Assembly (NCBI GenBank): GCA_037957365.1
Contig: JARHVA010004091.1
Location: 1,092,001 to 1,156,000, forward strand
DNA from: Torreya grandis
Taxonomy: Eukaryota > Streptophyta > Pinopsida > Cupressales > Taxaceae
DNA length: 64,000 bases
Direction: 5' to 3'
Positions 1 to 11,400 of this stretch are shown one piece after another (position 1 is the first letter of the stretch; each line of letters opens with the position of its first letter). A model generated the notes under the pieces. It was not told the DNA's origin and made no database searches. It saw only the letters and a list, made by a program, of their open reading frames with translations. A program made the translations under genes and the position numbers.

Positions 1-508
1 TAAATAAAGGGTCTAAGAAATATAAATTAGTAGATACATATGCTTTAATTAACCTATTGATTTGTGTAAATAGATAGTATTTTATCTTTTTCTAAATATA
101 TTAGTATGTGAGAGAAATTAGAACTTAGCTTATTCAATCTTATCTAGATTGAGATAGAGTCTGATACTCAAGGAGAAGGATAGGAAAATAAGCTGTAATA
201 GGTTATTGAACTTCATTTTTGAGTTGGATAGGAGCACCAAAAGTGGAGACCCTCCTATTTGGTCCTATAGTCCTATTCTGATGTTGTTGTCCTGAGGTTA
301 AAAGCTTTTTGGGTTATATCTAATAGGTTTGTGTCACCTTGTCTATAAAATTTTTAGGCCTAAAATCCTACAAAACTCACTATGTGTATAGTTCAATATT
401 TGAAACCCTTATGAGCTCTCAGTACTTGAAATTAAATTGAAACTTAGGGAAGAAGATAAGGGGTTAGTGTGTAAAGGATACACTAGATGCACTTCACACC
501 CTATGTGT

Positions 509-566
509 GAGCACACTGCCTACATACCAATACTCTGAAGAGGGATCAAGATAATATAGTTCTACC
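509..566 (-). repeat. Dispersed hairpin motif, copy 1 (element A)
   Basis: On the minus strand the motif has three blocks: GAACTA(C/T)ATT, then a CCTGAGGTCC-like block, then GGACTATGTAGGYAG or a variant. The middle and last blocks can pair to form a short stem. This copy is a divergent variant with CTTGATCCCTCT in the middle and GGTATGTAGGCAG at the end. The same motif recurs in the other element groups of this window, always on the element's sense strand. From memory, angiosperm Tat/Ogre repeats carry a similar GAACTACGT...TACGTAGGCA motif; I could not check this. Confidence 0.6.
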
Positions 567-783
567 ATTAAAGTGCTTAGTCTAATAATGTTTTATGTAT
601 GTAATTAGATGTAAAAATAGATGTACTTTGGATGACTAGGGACTGGTATGAGTGCTTAAATAGGCTTGAAATGATCTTAGAAGGTTGTATGTAGAGAATA
701 GGGAAGATTTATTGAGTGTACTTGATTTTATTCTTGCCTCTTTCCTATGAATGAGTAACAACCCCTATAAATGGACCTTGAGT

Positions 784-797
784 GGCCTTTTATAGGG
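784..797 (-). promoter_or_regulatory. TATA-like box in LTR A (3' copy)
   Basis: The minus strand reads CCCTATAAAAGGCC. The box is conserved as CCTTATAAAAGGC in the partner LTR at 7354-7366, which supports a promoter on the minus strand of this element. Confidence 0.4.
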
Positions 798-2841
798 TAA
801 TTAATGATCATGAGTTAAATGAACTTGTATTAAACTGACAAGATAAAAGATAAGGATTCAAGAAAATCTGATCATTTAAGGTAAAAATGAACTTGGAAAA
901 CAACACTAAAAATAGGACACCTTGAGTTTTGGTGCTCCTATCCAAGTTAGTCAATATTATCCTAAGGAGATGAGACCTAGGGATATAGATCTGGGCCTAA
1001 GAGGGCTGCTTGGGTCTCAAAAATCTTAGTCTAGAAAGCTATGGATGACTAGGAATCAGTGAAAGACTAACTAAGAAGGGTTGTGTGAGCAAGAAATAAG
1101 AAATATAGGTTGAATTATATTATCCATGCCTAATTCATCTAATTTTTCATTTTATATGACTAAATTTCCCACACCTTTATTCTAGTGATGCAACAAAGTG
1201 AAATACTAGGCTAAATGAAAAATAGAAAGCATAGCTAAACTTACCTGTAAGGGAGAAGCTCATGAAGTTGTGTGATGCTAGATGTGCATAGAGAGAGCAT
1301 GTTGTGAAGTGTGAATATAGAAATTAAAACATAAAGTAGATAAGTTATTACTATATTTGATATATCTAAAATAATAATTTATAAAGTTGAGTAAGAGGAA
1401 GAGAAAGGAACGAATACACCTCATTAGATACGTAAACCAATACAAAAATTGTTGTGATGCTAGATTATGCTAAGTATGTGTTGAATCAAGAGTAATATCA
1501 TGAATAGAGATGAGTGCTTAACTCCCTAGAATGTGGCTCAAGAATGCAAAGTCTATACCTTTTGCTCCATCATCACCACCTAAGTGAAATTAATGAATCA
1601 TGTCTGTGATAATCAATGTTTGGACTATGTGTCCAATCCCTCTAAATAGGTGAATCAAGAATACAAAGGTTGGCCCTTTTGATCCATCATTGCCTCGTGA
1701 AGTGAAGTTATGAGGTGTTATTGATATATAATAGATGTCATATGAGATGGCTCATGGAGCCTATGGAAGTTCTAAAAATCTAAAAATGTGGCATGGATAG
1801 CCTGAATGTGTGCTAGAAACTAGGCCACTCTTGGCCATTTTGAAAGATTGAGGTTAGGCTTGTATGAAAGCCACTTCAAACTAATGTACTAGGATTATAT
1901 GAAAGCCAACTCAAGAACTCAAGTACTAAAAAGTTAAACTTGTATGAAATTTTAACTTGAATGTGATGCCAACCACTTCTAGATGGAGTAAGGCATGCAA
2001 CTATTGAGAATGCTTGGAATAAACTAAAACTCATAAATAAAATAAGATCAATGTGTCATGCACATTACCCAAAATCACTGATGTCTAGAACATGGATTTT
2101 GATTTGGAAGTTATGCTAATTACCTAATATGAAATATAAGTGAGAAACATCATGCCATGCATGATAACCCCCTATATTTGAGAAAAATGTGATGAAACTA
2201 CTAAATATGACTGATCTAGAAATCCAAAAATTATCCTTGAACTAAATTTTTGGCTATTTATGGAAACCTTGAGTGTTTTTTTTCCTGGTTAAGAGTGAAA
2301 AAATGTGGACACCCCTGTGTTTGGTGATATTGTCCATTTCTAGCACTATTATCCGGTGTGAAAATTGATTGCTGATCTAAAATTGTCACTATTTTTATAC
2401 TCTAATTTGACTAGTTTGACATCTAAATTTTATGTTGAGTGTTTTGAATACTACTATTTTAACTATTAGGAGGTTTTATCTCGATGAAAAAACCCTTGTT
2501 TGATGCCCCCTCTTCTGAGGGTAGGAATGATGAACGTGTAATGACTACCCTTAGAAGAAAAGAGTCTTATAAGTATGTTAAGGTGTATAGATATATGATA
2601 TAACATTTATATTTGATAAGATATCTTTGGATATAAAATTTTTTGTATTATGAGTTTGTAATATCAACAAGGGTATCCCTAGATAGATATAATAATGTGA
2701 AAGCATGCACAAAGTACTGAACTAGAAATGTTAGATATTAGTTGTTTAGTTTTTAGTTTGTTAGTTGGAGGAATGGAGCATGATGTCCATCATGGTATCC
2801 AAGAAAATAGGAAAAATACATGTTATGGATCATAGCATTAC

Positions 2842-2935
2842 AATCAATCAAAAGTAATAAAACAAAAAGAAAATGAAGTAATAATCCAATCAATCAAAAG
2901 TAATCAAACAAAAAGAAAATGAAGTAATAAGCATA
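2842..2935. repeat. 47-bp direct repeat, two copies
   Basis: The unit beginning AATCAATCAAAAGTAAT and ending AAATGAAGTAATAA occurs at 2842 and again at 2889, with very few differences. Confidence 0.85.
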
Positions 2936-3210
2936 CAAGGGTGGCCAAGGGGCCACACAAATAAGAGACATGGGCACATGTTATTCAAACTGGAAAACAA
3001 GCATACAAGGCATGTTAAAATACCACATACACATACAATTGAAATAAGCAAGTTGGCATGAAATCCACAATCACGTAGAGGAGTACAAGAAAAAGACATT
3101 GGAAAATGTCCTAAGGTACATATAAGAGACAAGTAGGAACTAGAAATGTAATCCAATAACCTATGATAAGAAAGAGGAGAAAGCATGTAATAAATAGAAA
3201 GATAGAATAA

Positions 3211-4778
3211 AATATAACTAATCAAATAAAAAATGAAAGTATTCAAGACATGTTTAGTACAAGACTAGGTATATGCTAAGAGATACATAAATGCTAGATA
3301 CTAGTGAAATGTTGATATAGTAATCTATGTAATCTAGTAAGTAATGTACATCAACATGATAAATTGGAGTTTGTAGCATAGGAATGACATAACCTAGATG
3401 GTGTAGTCATGTGAAAGATGCCCCCGTTGGGTATGCATATCGAAGTGTGTCTCAAATGTAGATGTAGGATGCCCCTTCAATGGGTAAAATGAAAAAATCA
3501 AAGAGCTAGATATCATTGTACACACTAAAACAAGATCAAGTGAAACATGGTAATGTAGATAAATTGATATACAATAGCATGAAATAGTAAATGTAAGTCC
3601 TAGCATGATATTAGCAATGTAAAACATGAATGATGCATACAATTGAAATATTTTTGTTGTTTTTTGACATATTTGAATGTTTTTGAATTTTTTAAAATGT
3701 TATATTATTTTTTTATTTTAAAATATTTGAATCAAATATAACTAATCAAAGAAAAAATGAAAGTATTCAAGACATGTTTAGTATAAGACTAGGTATATGA
3801 TAAGAGATACATAAATGCTAGATACTAGTGCAATGTTGATTTAGTAATCTATGTAATCTAGTAAGTAATGTAAATCAACATGATAACTTGGAGTCTGTAG
3901 CATAGGAATGACATAACCTAGATGGTGTAGTCATGTGAAAGATGCCCCTGGTGGGTATGCATATCGAAGTGTGTCTCAAATGTAGATGTAGGATGCCCCT
4001 TCAATGGGTAAAATGAAACAATCAAAGCTAGATATCATTGTACAAACTCAAACAAGATCAAGTGAAACATGGTAATGTAGATAAATTGATATACAATAGC
4101 ATGAAATAGTAAATGTAAGTCCTCGCATGATATTAGCAATGTAAAACATGAATGATGCATACAATTGAAATATTTTTGTTGTTTTTTGACATATTTGAAT
4201 GTTTTTGAATTTTTTAAAATGTTATATTATTTTTTTATTTTAAAATATTTGAATCAAATATAACTAATCAAAGAAAAAATGAAAGTATTCAATACATGTT
4301 TAGTAAAAGACTAGGTATATGCTAAGAGATACATAAATGCTAGATACTAGTGAAATGTTGATATAGTAGTCTATGCAATCTAGTAATTAATGTACATCAA
4401 CGTGATAACTTGGAGTCTGTAGCATAGGAATGACATAACCTAGATGGTGTAGTCATGTGAAAGATGACCTCGGTGGGTATGCATATCGAAGTGTGTCTCA
4501 AATGTAGATGTAGGATGCCCCTTCAATGGGTAAAATGAAACAATCAAAGTGCTAGATATCATTGTACACACTCAAACAAGATCAAGTGAAACATGGTAAT
4601 GTAGATAAATTGATATACAATAGCATGAAATAGCAAATGTAAGTCCTAGCATGATATTAGCAATGTAAAACATGAATGATGCATATAATTGAAATATTTT
4701 TGTTGTTTTTTGACATATTTGAATGTTTTTGAGTTTTTTTAAAATGTTATATTATTATTTTCTTAAATATTATAACTA
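3211..4778. repeat. Tandem array, three copies of a ~523-bp unit
   Basis: Units begin at 3211, 3735 and 4257 with AATATAACTAATCAAA, giving periods of 524 and 522 bp. The copies look about 95% identical or better by eye, far closer than the flanking LTR pair. Each unit holds the same internal landmarks: CTAGGTATATG, GATGGTGTAGTCATG, GTAGGATGCCCCTTCAATGG and an AT-rich tail with TTTTTGTTGTTTTTTGACA. The third unit fades after about 4770. The first unit has an open frame on the minus strand, but the frame is not kept in all copies and resembles no known protein, so I treat the array as non-coding. Confidence 0.93.
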
Positions 4779-5543
4779 TGTACAATCAAGCATAAAAAAC
4801 TACGTATAGGTAATGCTAAGAAGAGATGATACTAATCGATGAGTCTCATAAGAGATTCCCTATCATGTTAGCCTGTATCAAGAAGTATTATGTGTGATCA
4901 TAAAGCATGATGAAAATGTTGAGACTATGGATTTGAAAGATATGTATGTTGTAAGTGCTCTGAAATACCTATAGTGTAAACTAACTATGGGGTCCCCCTA
5001 TAATGTTGAGAATTGGATGCAAATGTGGGGCTCTGAGGGACCCATTTGGTGGTAGGATAAAATCTCTGAACATGTGCTATATGTGTATATGCATGAATCT
5101 CAATGATACTACTCTAGGTGTGAATAATATAGATAGAAATTGTCTATAATCATGAAGGAATGGAGGTGTATGAATTTTTTATGTTGGTGATGAAGGTCCT
5201 GATTGTGGCTAAATCTAGATTGGAGGAAAAATTGTAACAAGTGGAGGAGCTAAAACTATATCAGAAGGGGTGCTAACATGAGTGACAAAGCTATAACCAT
5301 GGGTTTAAGCAACCTACCTATCTTCATAAACTTGGGTGATAACATGTGCTGCATGATCTAATATAGGCATAGAGCTTCTAGTAGGTACGGGATAAAAGCT
5401 AGATGAACCAAGTTTTAAGAGAGGAGGGATATATATAACTACTAGTGTTTTCTTGTGTCTAGTAGTGATAAGGAGATAAAATAATCCAAAGATTTAGACA
5501 CATATAATTAGAAACCATGTATAGTAATATGATTAAAAAGATC

Positions 5544-5783
5544 ATTCCACATGATAGATAGTAAACAAGGGATAAAGAGCATGAAATTCTGCAAGGACGC
5601 ATATAAAATTTTGGCATGTAACATAATATTTTGAATGCATTTGGAATGATAAACTTGAAAAAAATTCCACATGAGAAATAGAAATTAAAGGATAGAGATC
5701 ATGAATTTTTTCATTAAGGAATATAATCTTTTGACATGTAACATAATATTTTGAATGCATTTATAAAAATGGAGTTGGTAATT
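5544..5783. repeat. 120-bp direct repeat, two copies
   Basis: Units start at ATTCCACATGA (5544) and ATTCCACATGAG (5664). Both run through GGCATGTAACATAATATTTTGAATGCATTT or its one-base variant. The minus-strand open frame across both copies repeats the peptide MHSKYYVTCQ, which only reflects the DNA duplication. Confidence 0.8.
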
Positions 5784-6099
5784 ATTTCGTATGAGCAAAA
5801 GAGAATATGCAAAAAGAATTTTGAAATTTTGTGCATTTTTGGCAATGAATTTTGTAATATCATCCCATATAATGAAACATAAACATGAAATGTAAACAAT
5901 GAATATTTTTACTAACATATGATAGACTTCATCATTGATGACATGATAGGGCCCATTATGGTTTCCTTGTTATTTGCAATAAATGTAAGAAAAGTTTGTG
6001 AATGAGTGAGAATCATGTTTGAAATTTGATTATGGATATAAAGTGATACCTCAAGAATAAAATAAGTGTTAGTATATGCAAATATGGATTTGACAATAA

Positions 6100-6430
6100 T
6101 AGTTTTGCAAAATAATATGAATTTTTGAAATTAAAATTAAATTTATGAGTTAAGTATGCAAGTGAAAATTCAAAAATTTATGGAAAAGTGTTTGATTTAA
6201 TGGGACCTAGTAGATGCAACTAGGGTTTTGTGGAGAATATTTTTTTTGAAATTAATATGAATTTTTTAAATTTGAAGTGATTTTATAATTTTAAAATGCA
6301 ACTAAAAATTCATAAAATAATTGGAAAATTACTGGGAGCTAGTTGATGCAACTAGGGTTTGAAATAAATTTGTTTTAAAATTTACTACAAAATTTTAAAA
6401 TTTGAGAAGAATTTTTATTTTAATATTCAA
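6100..6430. repeat. Degenerate ~132-bp repeat
   Basis: GATGCAACTAGGGTTT recurs at about 6214 and 6346 in similar AT-rich surroundings (AATTCATAAAATAATTGG and relatives). It is strongly decayed and the number of units is unclear. Confidence 0.5.
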
Positions 6431-7077
6431 GAAGAATTTATAAATTAATGGGAAAAATCACTTAGGAATTTACCCTATGGTTTTTAGGGTTTTTATGTGA
6501 AATTCAAAATAAGTCAAGTTTATCAAATGTTTTATTCTTTTTAGGAAATTAAGTATTTAATTCATAAGTAAATAAGAGGTATGAGCAATATAAATTAGTA
6601 GATAGATATTATTTAATTAACCTATTGATTTTTTTAAATAGATAGTATTTTGTCTTTTTCTAAATATAGCAGTATGTGAGAGAAATTATAACCTACTTTA
6701 TTTTGGCTGATCTAGACTAAGATAGAGTCTGATACTAGAGGAGCAAGACTAGAAAATAGGCTAGAATAGGTTCTTGAACTTCATTTCTGAGTTTGACAAG
6801 AGTGATAAAAGTGGACACCCTATTTTTTGATGATATAGTTATATTCTAGCACTGTTGTCCTAAGGTTGAAAGCTTTTTGGGTTTTATCTGGCAGGTCTGT
6901 GTTACCATGTCTATGATATTTCAAAGCCTAAAATCCTATGAAGCTCACCATATGTATTATTCACTATTTGAAACCCTTAGGATCTCTTGGTTCTTGAACT
7001 TGAATTGAAACTTAGGGAAAGAAAAGAAGGGGTTAGTGTGTAAAGGATATATTGGACACACTTCACACCCCATGTGT

Positions 7078-7134
7078 GGGCACATTACCTACATACCAAT
7101 ACTCTAAAGAGGGATCAAGATAATGTAGTTACCC
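7078..7134 (-). repeat. Dispersed hairpin motif, copy 2 (element A)
   Basis: Same divergent variant as the copy at 509. Compared with that copy it has the intact GTAACTACATTATC block, and CTTTAGAGTATTGG in the loop region. Confidence 0.6.
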
Positions 7135-7353
7135 CATTGAAGTTATTCATGTAGTAATGTGTGATGTATGTATCTAGATGTGAAATTGGATGTACTTTGG
7201 ATGACCACATACTAGTATGAGTGCTTGAAAAGGCTTGAAATGATCTTGGAAGGTCGTATGCAAAGAATAGGGAAGATATCTTGAGTTTACTTGTTTGTAT
7301 TCTTTCATATTTATTGTAAATGAGTTCTAACCCCTCTAAATGGACTTTGAATA

Positions 7354-7366
7354 GCCTTTTATAAGG
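7354..7366 (-). promoter_or_regulatory. TATA-like box in LTR A (5' copy)
   Basis: The minus strand reads CCTTATAAAAGGC, at the position equivalent to the box at 784-797 in the partner LTR. Confidence 0.4.
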
Positions 7367-7744
7367 TAATTAATGATCATGGGATAAATGAACTTGTTTT
7401 AGGCTAATAGGGAAAAAGATAAGGATTCAGTAAAATTTGATCATTTGAGGTAAAAATCAACTTGGATAATAACACTAAAAATAAAACACCCTGAGTTTTT
7501 TAACTCTTGTCCAAGTTTGGTGCTATTGTCCTAAGGGGATGAGACCTAGGGGGTATAACTGGGCTTGAGAGGGTTGCATGGGTCTCAAAAATCTTAGTCT
7601 AGAAAGCTATGGATGACTAGGAATCAGTGAAAGAGTAACTGAGAAGGTTTGTATGAGAAATAAATAGGACCTATAGGTTGGATTTTATTATCCATGCATA
7701 TGTCATCCAATTTTACATTTTATATGACTACACTATGTCTTCAC

Positions 7745-8510
7745 ATCTCACCATATGAAGTGTTAGCACATGGGGCATGGCCCACACTACCTAGTCCTCT
7801 CTCCATCTCTACACTCTAGGTGACCTATCATCTATTACATAGGGAAACCTAGCTATCTAATACATGGGAAGCCTCTCATATATCCAATCCATCAGTAATA
7901 TGATCACTCCTATCAAATTTTACCCTTTGATCAACAACTCATACATATCATGTATGAGATAGACGTAGATGACAAAGGCAAGATCATATAGTACTTCCTC
8001 CTCTAGGATCATCCTATTTAAGGCTATGATGAATAATGTTACCTTGCCATATAACTTGTGACATATCACTCACTATAATACAAGCCCTATCACAACTTTT
8101 TGGATATCCAAAATCTATGATGTATATACATCAAACATGCTAACTCTCCTACCTACCAATATCTTATTTAAGCCTCTAGCCCATATGATTAAGGATATCC
8201 TCTCCTCCATGCTATTTGGTACCCCTATAATCACTAGTTCTCCTACTATCAATAGCCCTAGGATGGCATGTACATCCTCTAGAGTGACAGATACCTCTAT
8301 CACATCCCCATCCACCTCCCATTTGAAGGTACTAGTTAGTTGTTTAGAGCATCCCAAGAATATGACTAATAGATTAGCACTCAGGGGAATCCTGCACATA
8401 TTAACTATCCCTCTTAGGCTTAAAAATACTAGTATAGCTATATCTCCAATTGTTAGAAGCTCTAGTATATCTGGTATCCATGATGTGTCTACCAATTACT
8501 AGAATTTGGG
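7745..8510 (-). pseudogene. Plant mobile domain (PMD, aminotransferase-like) pseudogene
   Basis: The best-preserved part is an open stretch at 8115-8495. Its hallmark is a TF-x-W-E-V-D-G-D...SVTLEDVHAILGLLIVGE segment, matching the PMD core in which a TFHLP-type strand is followed by G(E/D)xxxTLEDVxxxLGLPxxGE. Upstream residues with RIPLSANLLVIFLGC fit the preceding helix. Further along the minus strand, after stops and frame changes, YDLAFVIYVYLIHDMYELL and then LLMDWIYERLP (plus positions about 7866-7904) match later helices of the domain, where a tryptophan-rich LQxWxWE/YERxP motif is usual. PMD proteins occur as host genes (MAIL1/MAIN type) and inside transposons. This copy has several in-frame stops and no start or end I can define. 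It lies 12 bp outside LTR 6567-7732. Whether it came from a host gene or a transposon is unknown. Confidence 0.75.
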
Positions 8511-10879
8511 TCATCCCTATAATTAAGAAATAATAAAAGATGTATAGATCATCCATGTCATGTATAATCAAAATACATTTTTTTAATAATTTCAATAAAA
8601 AAACAAGCCTAAATTGATTTAATTTATTCATTTTTAGCCTACTTGGGCCCTTTTACCCTTAGTCATTTTAGGCCATTGTAGCCTTGTTTCAACCTTTTGC
8701 ATGCATTTTTGTACCTAGTATGGTTCTTTGGTCAAAATAGTTTTACCAAAACTTCCCTATTTTTGACCTGGTTGACTTAAAAATCTAAGTCAACCCTCTT
8801 ATTTTCACCTTCATAGTACTCTATTGTCATTTTGGTCTTTTTAGATCAGTTAGCAAAACTATACTAGGTCAATAGTCTACAAAACATACAGTGTCATCAC
8901 ATACCTACTGGGTCGACAATGTGGATTTTGCACATTTTTAGCCTGTTGGGTCAACTAGGTTGACCTAATTGTTTTTCCTTGCCGACCCCTTGGATTTTCC
9001 TAAAAAAGTGCCTTCTATTACTTTTCTCCCTAATTCCTTTTAACACATTTCCCATCTTGGTTTTTCCTACCTATAGAATATAATTTAGCTTCATTCTAAC
9101 ATCTAAAAATGCTAAAAATTATTATTTTTAAAATATACTTAATTCATTGCAATACTCCAAAATTGGCTTAAGATTCATATTTGCATACCTTTAGTGCACC
9201 CATTGCTACTTCTAGATCTCCCCCTCATCTAACTTGTCATATCCTCACCATCCTAGCTTGTTTGGTCTCTAGATCTCTTTTTTCTATCCTTCACAAGTTA
9301 AAATAACAAATGACTTCTCTTTCTCCCTATTCAAAACACTTTCAACAATTCAAAATTTTAAATTATTTTTAGCTAGATTCCTTATTTTTCTTATATCTTT
9401 GTTTCTATTCATCTATTTTTAAAACCATAAAATACGTTGGATGAATGATGACATAGAAAATATTTTCCACTAATATATGCATATTTTTCAAAAAAAATAA
9501 TTTTTGGCTATTTTTGCACTAACTTCTATAGGTTCACCTAGTGTTCTTCACATTGGACACCTTCACATCTCTTGCAGACTAATTCTTTATCTACATTATT
9601 AAATTAAAATTATGTGTTTTTCAATTATGTCTTTTCATTTATCTTATTTACTACTTATTGAACTTTACTTAGCATCAACATTGTGTTTTATCATGTTCTA
9701 TTCTTGAAGCATGATCTTGAGTTGTACTTATGTGAATCATGATGATATTTTAAAGGGGCATATATATACACATAATATTTTCAAAATTTTATCACTTAAT
9801 TATTCTTTTTATCTTTCAATAACCCATCGAATCTCAATCTCTCTGAGTACACACTTTAAGGGGTGTACTAGGAAAGGGGTGGGTAGACCATTAGTGCTTT
9901 GTAATATTTTTGTCCTTTTTTACACTTGTCATCTACACACTTTTCTCCTAAAACCATTTAATCTAAGATTATTATTCTCTTAGGTACCTTTTCTATTAAT
10001 TTATCATATCTTTATCCTCCTTTTCCTTTCTTTATCTCCTTTTGGACAGTCAAATATACTAGGTCGACTATGTCGACCCTATATATCCAACATTTCTAAA
10101 AGGATTTAGGGTAAGATCCACCTATATATAACATTTAATTTAAAACCATTTTAAAATATATAAGTGAATAATAATAAGTGAGAATGAACATATACTTATT
10201 GACCATTCTACTTGAATAATAAAGCTTAGGGTTCCATACATTCTTTGGAGATACTGATCTTGTTTTGTGGAGAAGTATTTTAAATGCATAGATAGGTTGT
10301 GTATCCTAGAGATTATTTATATTTACTATCCTTACATACCACAACAATCTCTTTCAAATAACCTTGACCAAGGGAGAGATTGAGGCTCAATAGGTTCATC
10401 TTCAAAGGTAAGTATTCCTAACTTTATTTCTCCTTTGTAAGAGTAGATAGATAATGCAATTTTGATTCTCTCCCATGCATTAGGATTTTTTATACATTTA
10501 CATGAGTATATTTATTCTATTTATGTTTATTTTAGTTTTTTTAACCCAGACTTTGTGCCACAAGCTTTGGTGTGTACTAGATTAGATTTACTTTCTTATT
10601 ATTAGAATAGAGTGAACATTAAACCTAGGAATATTTTAGGGTTGATGTGTGATTGTGTTATAAAGTAAGATTTGTAACCATTAATAACATGGTGTATTAT
10701 GATAATTTATCCCCTAATTGTGTTTATTGGATCCCCATATTGGTCATTCTTCTACTTAAAAAATGTATTCCCAATTGGAAGTGTAGATATGCTCTATCTT
10801 TTCTGAGCTATGATTGATTTATAGACATGATTAATTTTTTATTACATAAACATATAAGTATTAATTTTTAAGTTATATT
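8511..10879. other. No recognisable gene; decayed repeat DNA
   Basis: No open frame here carries a family signature. Short GGTCGAC-type and GGTTGACCTA-type words recur (8760-8990 and 10050-10080), which hints at old LTR debris, but I could not pair any edges. The sequence is AT-rich with long T runs. Confidence 0.5.
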
Positions 10880-11400
10880 ATTCCCATGGAGGTTTTAAAT
10901 GTGTTACTCAGAAGGCTTTGATAGTTTTATATATGGGCACAACATGATAGTAGTCAAGACACCTATATGTTGGTGAAAGATAAAGTGACATGCACATTAA
11001 ATAATTTGAAGAATAAGTGTGAATAAGTGGAAATTTTTCCAAAGGATTTTATGATTTTTGGAAAGGAATTATTGAAAGAGGTGAATAATGGAAGAACTTG
11101 TTATGCATTAAAATTGAAGCCCATGCAGATTGTAAGCCAAAAAGTTATAGTATAGGAAATAATTTCATGTAACATGAATGAGATGCTGAGAGAGTTCATG
11201 TACATCATATATAATGATCTACCATATGGGTTACCATCCATGAGGAGTAAAATTTATTAAATGGATTTTATTCTAGGTTCAATTTCACCCAACTAAGAGG
11301 CATATTAGTTGACACCCAAAGATAATGCAAAACTACAATCTCTAGTATAAGAGGTGTGGGATATATAAAGTTTCGTAAATAAAATGGAAAATCCATTAAA
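10880..11400 (+). pseudogene. Ty3/gypsy pol fragment: protease C-terminus to RT leader
   Basis: This is the only plus-strand pol fragment in the window. It opens with PWRF-x-MCYSEGFDSFIYGHN, which lines up with the end of gypsy protease (GRPWxYD...G..N.Y.F). After a charged linker comes NDLPYGLPSMRSKIY and MDFILGSISPN, then EAY-x-LTPKDNAKLQSLV. These match the well-known RT leader: FPDxxPxGLPPxRxIxHxIDxxPGAxxPNRxAYRxxPxExxELQxQVxEL. The stops are in PNRPAYR-type arginine positions and elsewhere, consistent with CGA-to-TGA decay. RT itself is not visible downstream. The style is closer to a chromovirus or generic gypsy than to the Tat elements on the other strand. Confidence 0.75.

Larger units (their letters stand above)
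1..1164 (-). mobile_element. 3' LTR of element A, truncated by window start
   Basis: This block matches 6567-7732 almost end to end, with many point changes. Both copies share the internal TATA-like box, a CCTACATACC motif and the same right-hand edge. At 7732 the edge reads ...GACTACA, so the minus strand begins TGTAGTC; here it has decayed to ...GACTAAA at 1164. The pyrimidine run TTCCCACACC follows at once, which on the minus strand is a purine-rich tract just upstream of the LTR. That places this copy as the 3' LTR of a minus-strand element. Its U5 end lies before base 1. Full length and target duplication cannot be tested. Confidence 0.6.
1165..6566 (-). mobile_element. Interior of element A, non-coding
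   Basis: This 5.4-kb stretch lies between the two A-type LTRs. No gag, protease, RT, RNase H or integrase motif is visible in any frame. The short open frames are AT-rich and have no family signature. The interior is rich in local duplications: about 130-bp near-repeats at 1500-1700, a 47-bp pair at 2842, three 523-bp units from 3211, a 120-bp pair at 5544 and a loose 132-bp repeat near 6216. It resembles a large non-autonomous LTR derivative. The boundary next to the 5' LTR is uncertain by about 100 bp. Confidence 0.5.
6567..7732 (-). mobile_element. 5' LTR of element A
   Basis: Collinear with 1-1164. The right edge is clear: the plus strand ends ...TATATGACTACA at 7732, so the minus strand begins TGTAGTCATATA, a proper TG start. 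The left edge is not resolved because the partner copy is cut by the window; LTR sequence may extend some tens of bases below 6567. The unit carries the dispersed hairpin motif (7078-7134) and a TATA-like box. Divergence from the other copy is roughly 15%, implying an old insertion. Confidence 0.6.

Noticed and set aside
8137..8502. 121-codon open frame on the plus strand
   Set aside because: It is antisense to the PMD relic, which has a clear domain match on the minus strand.
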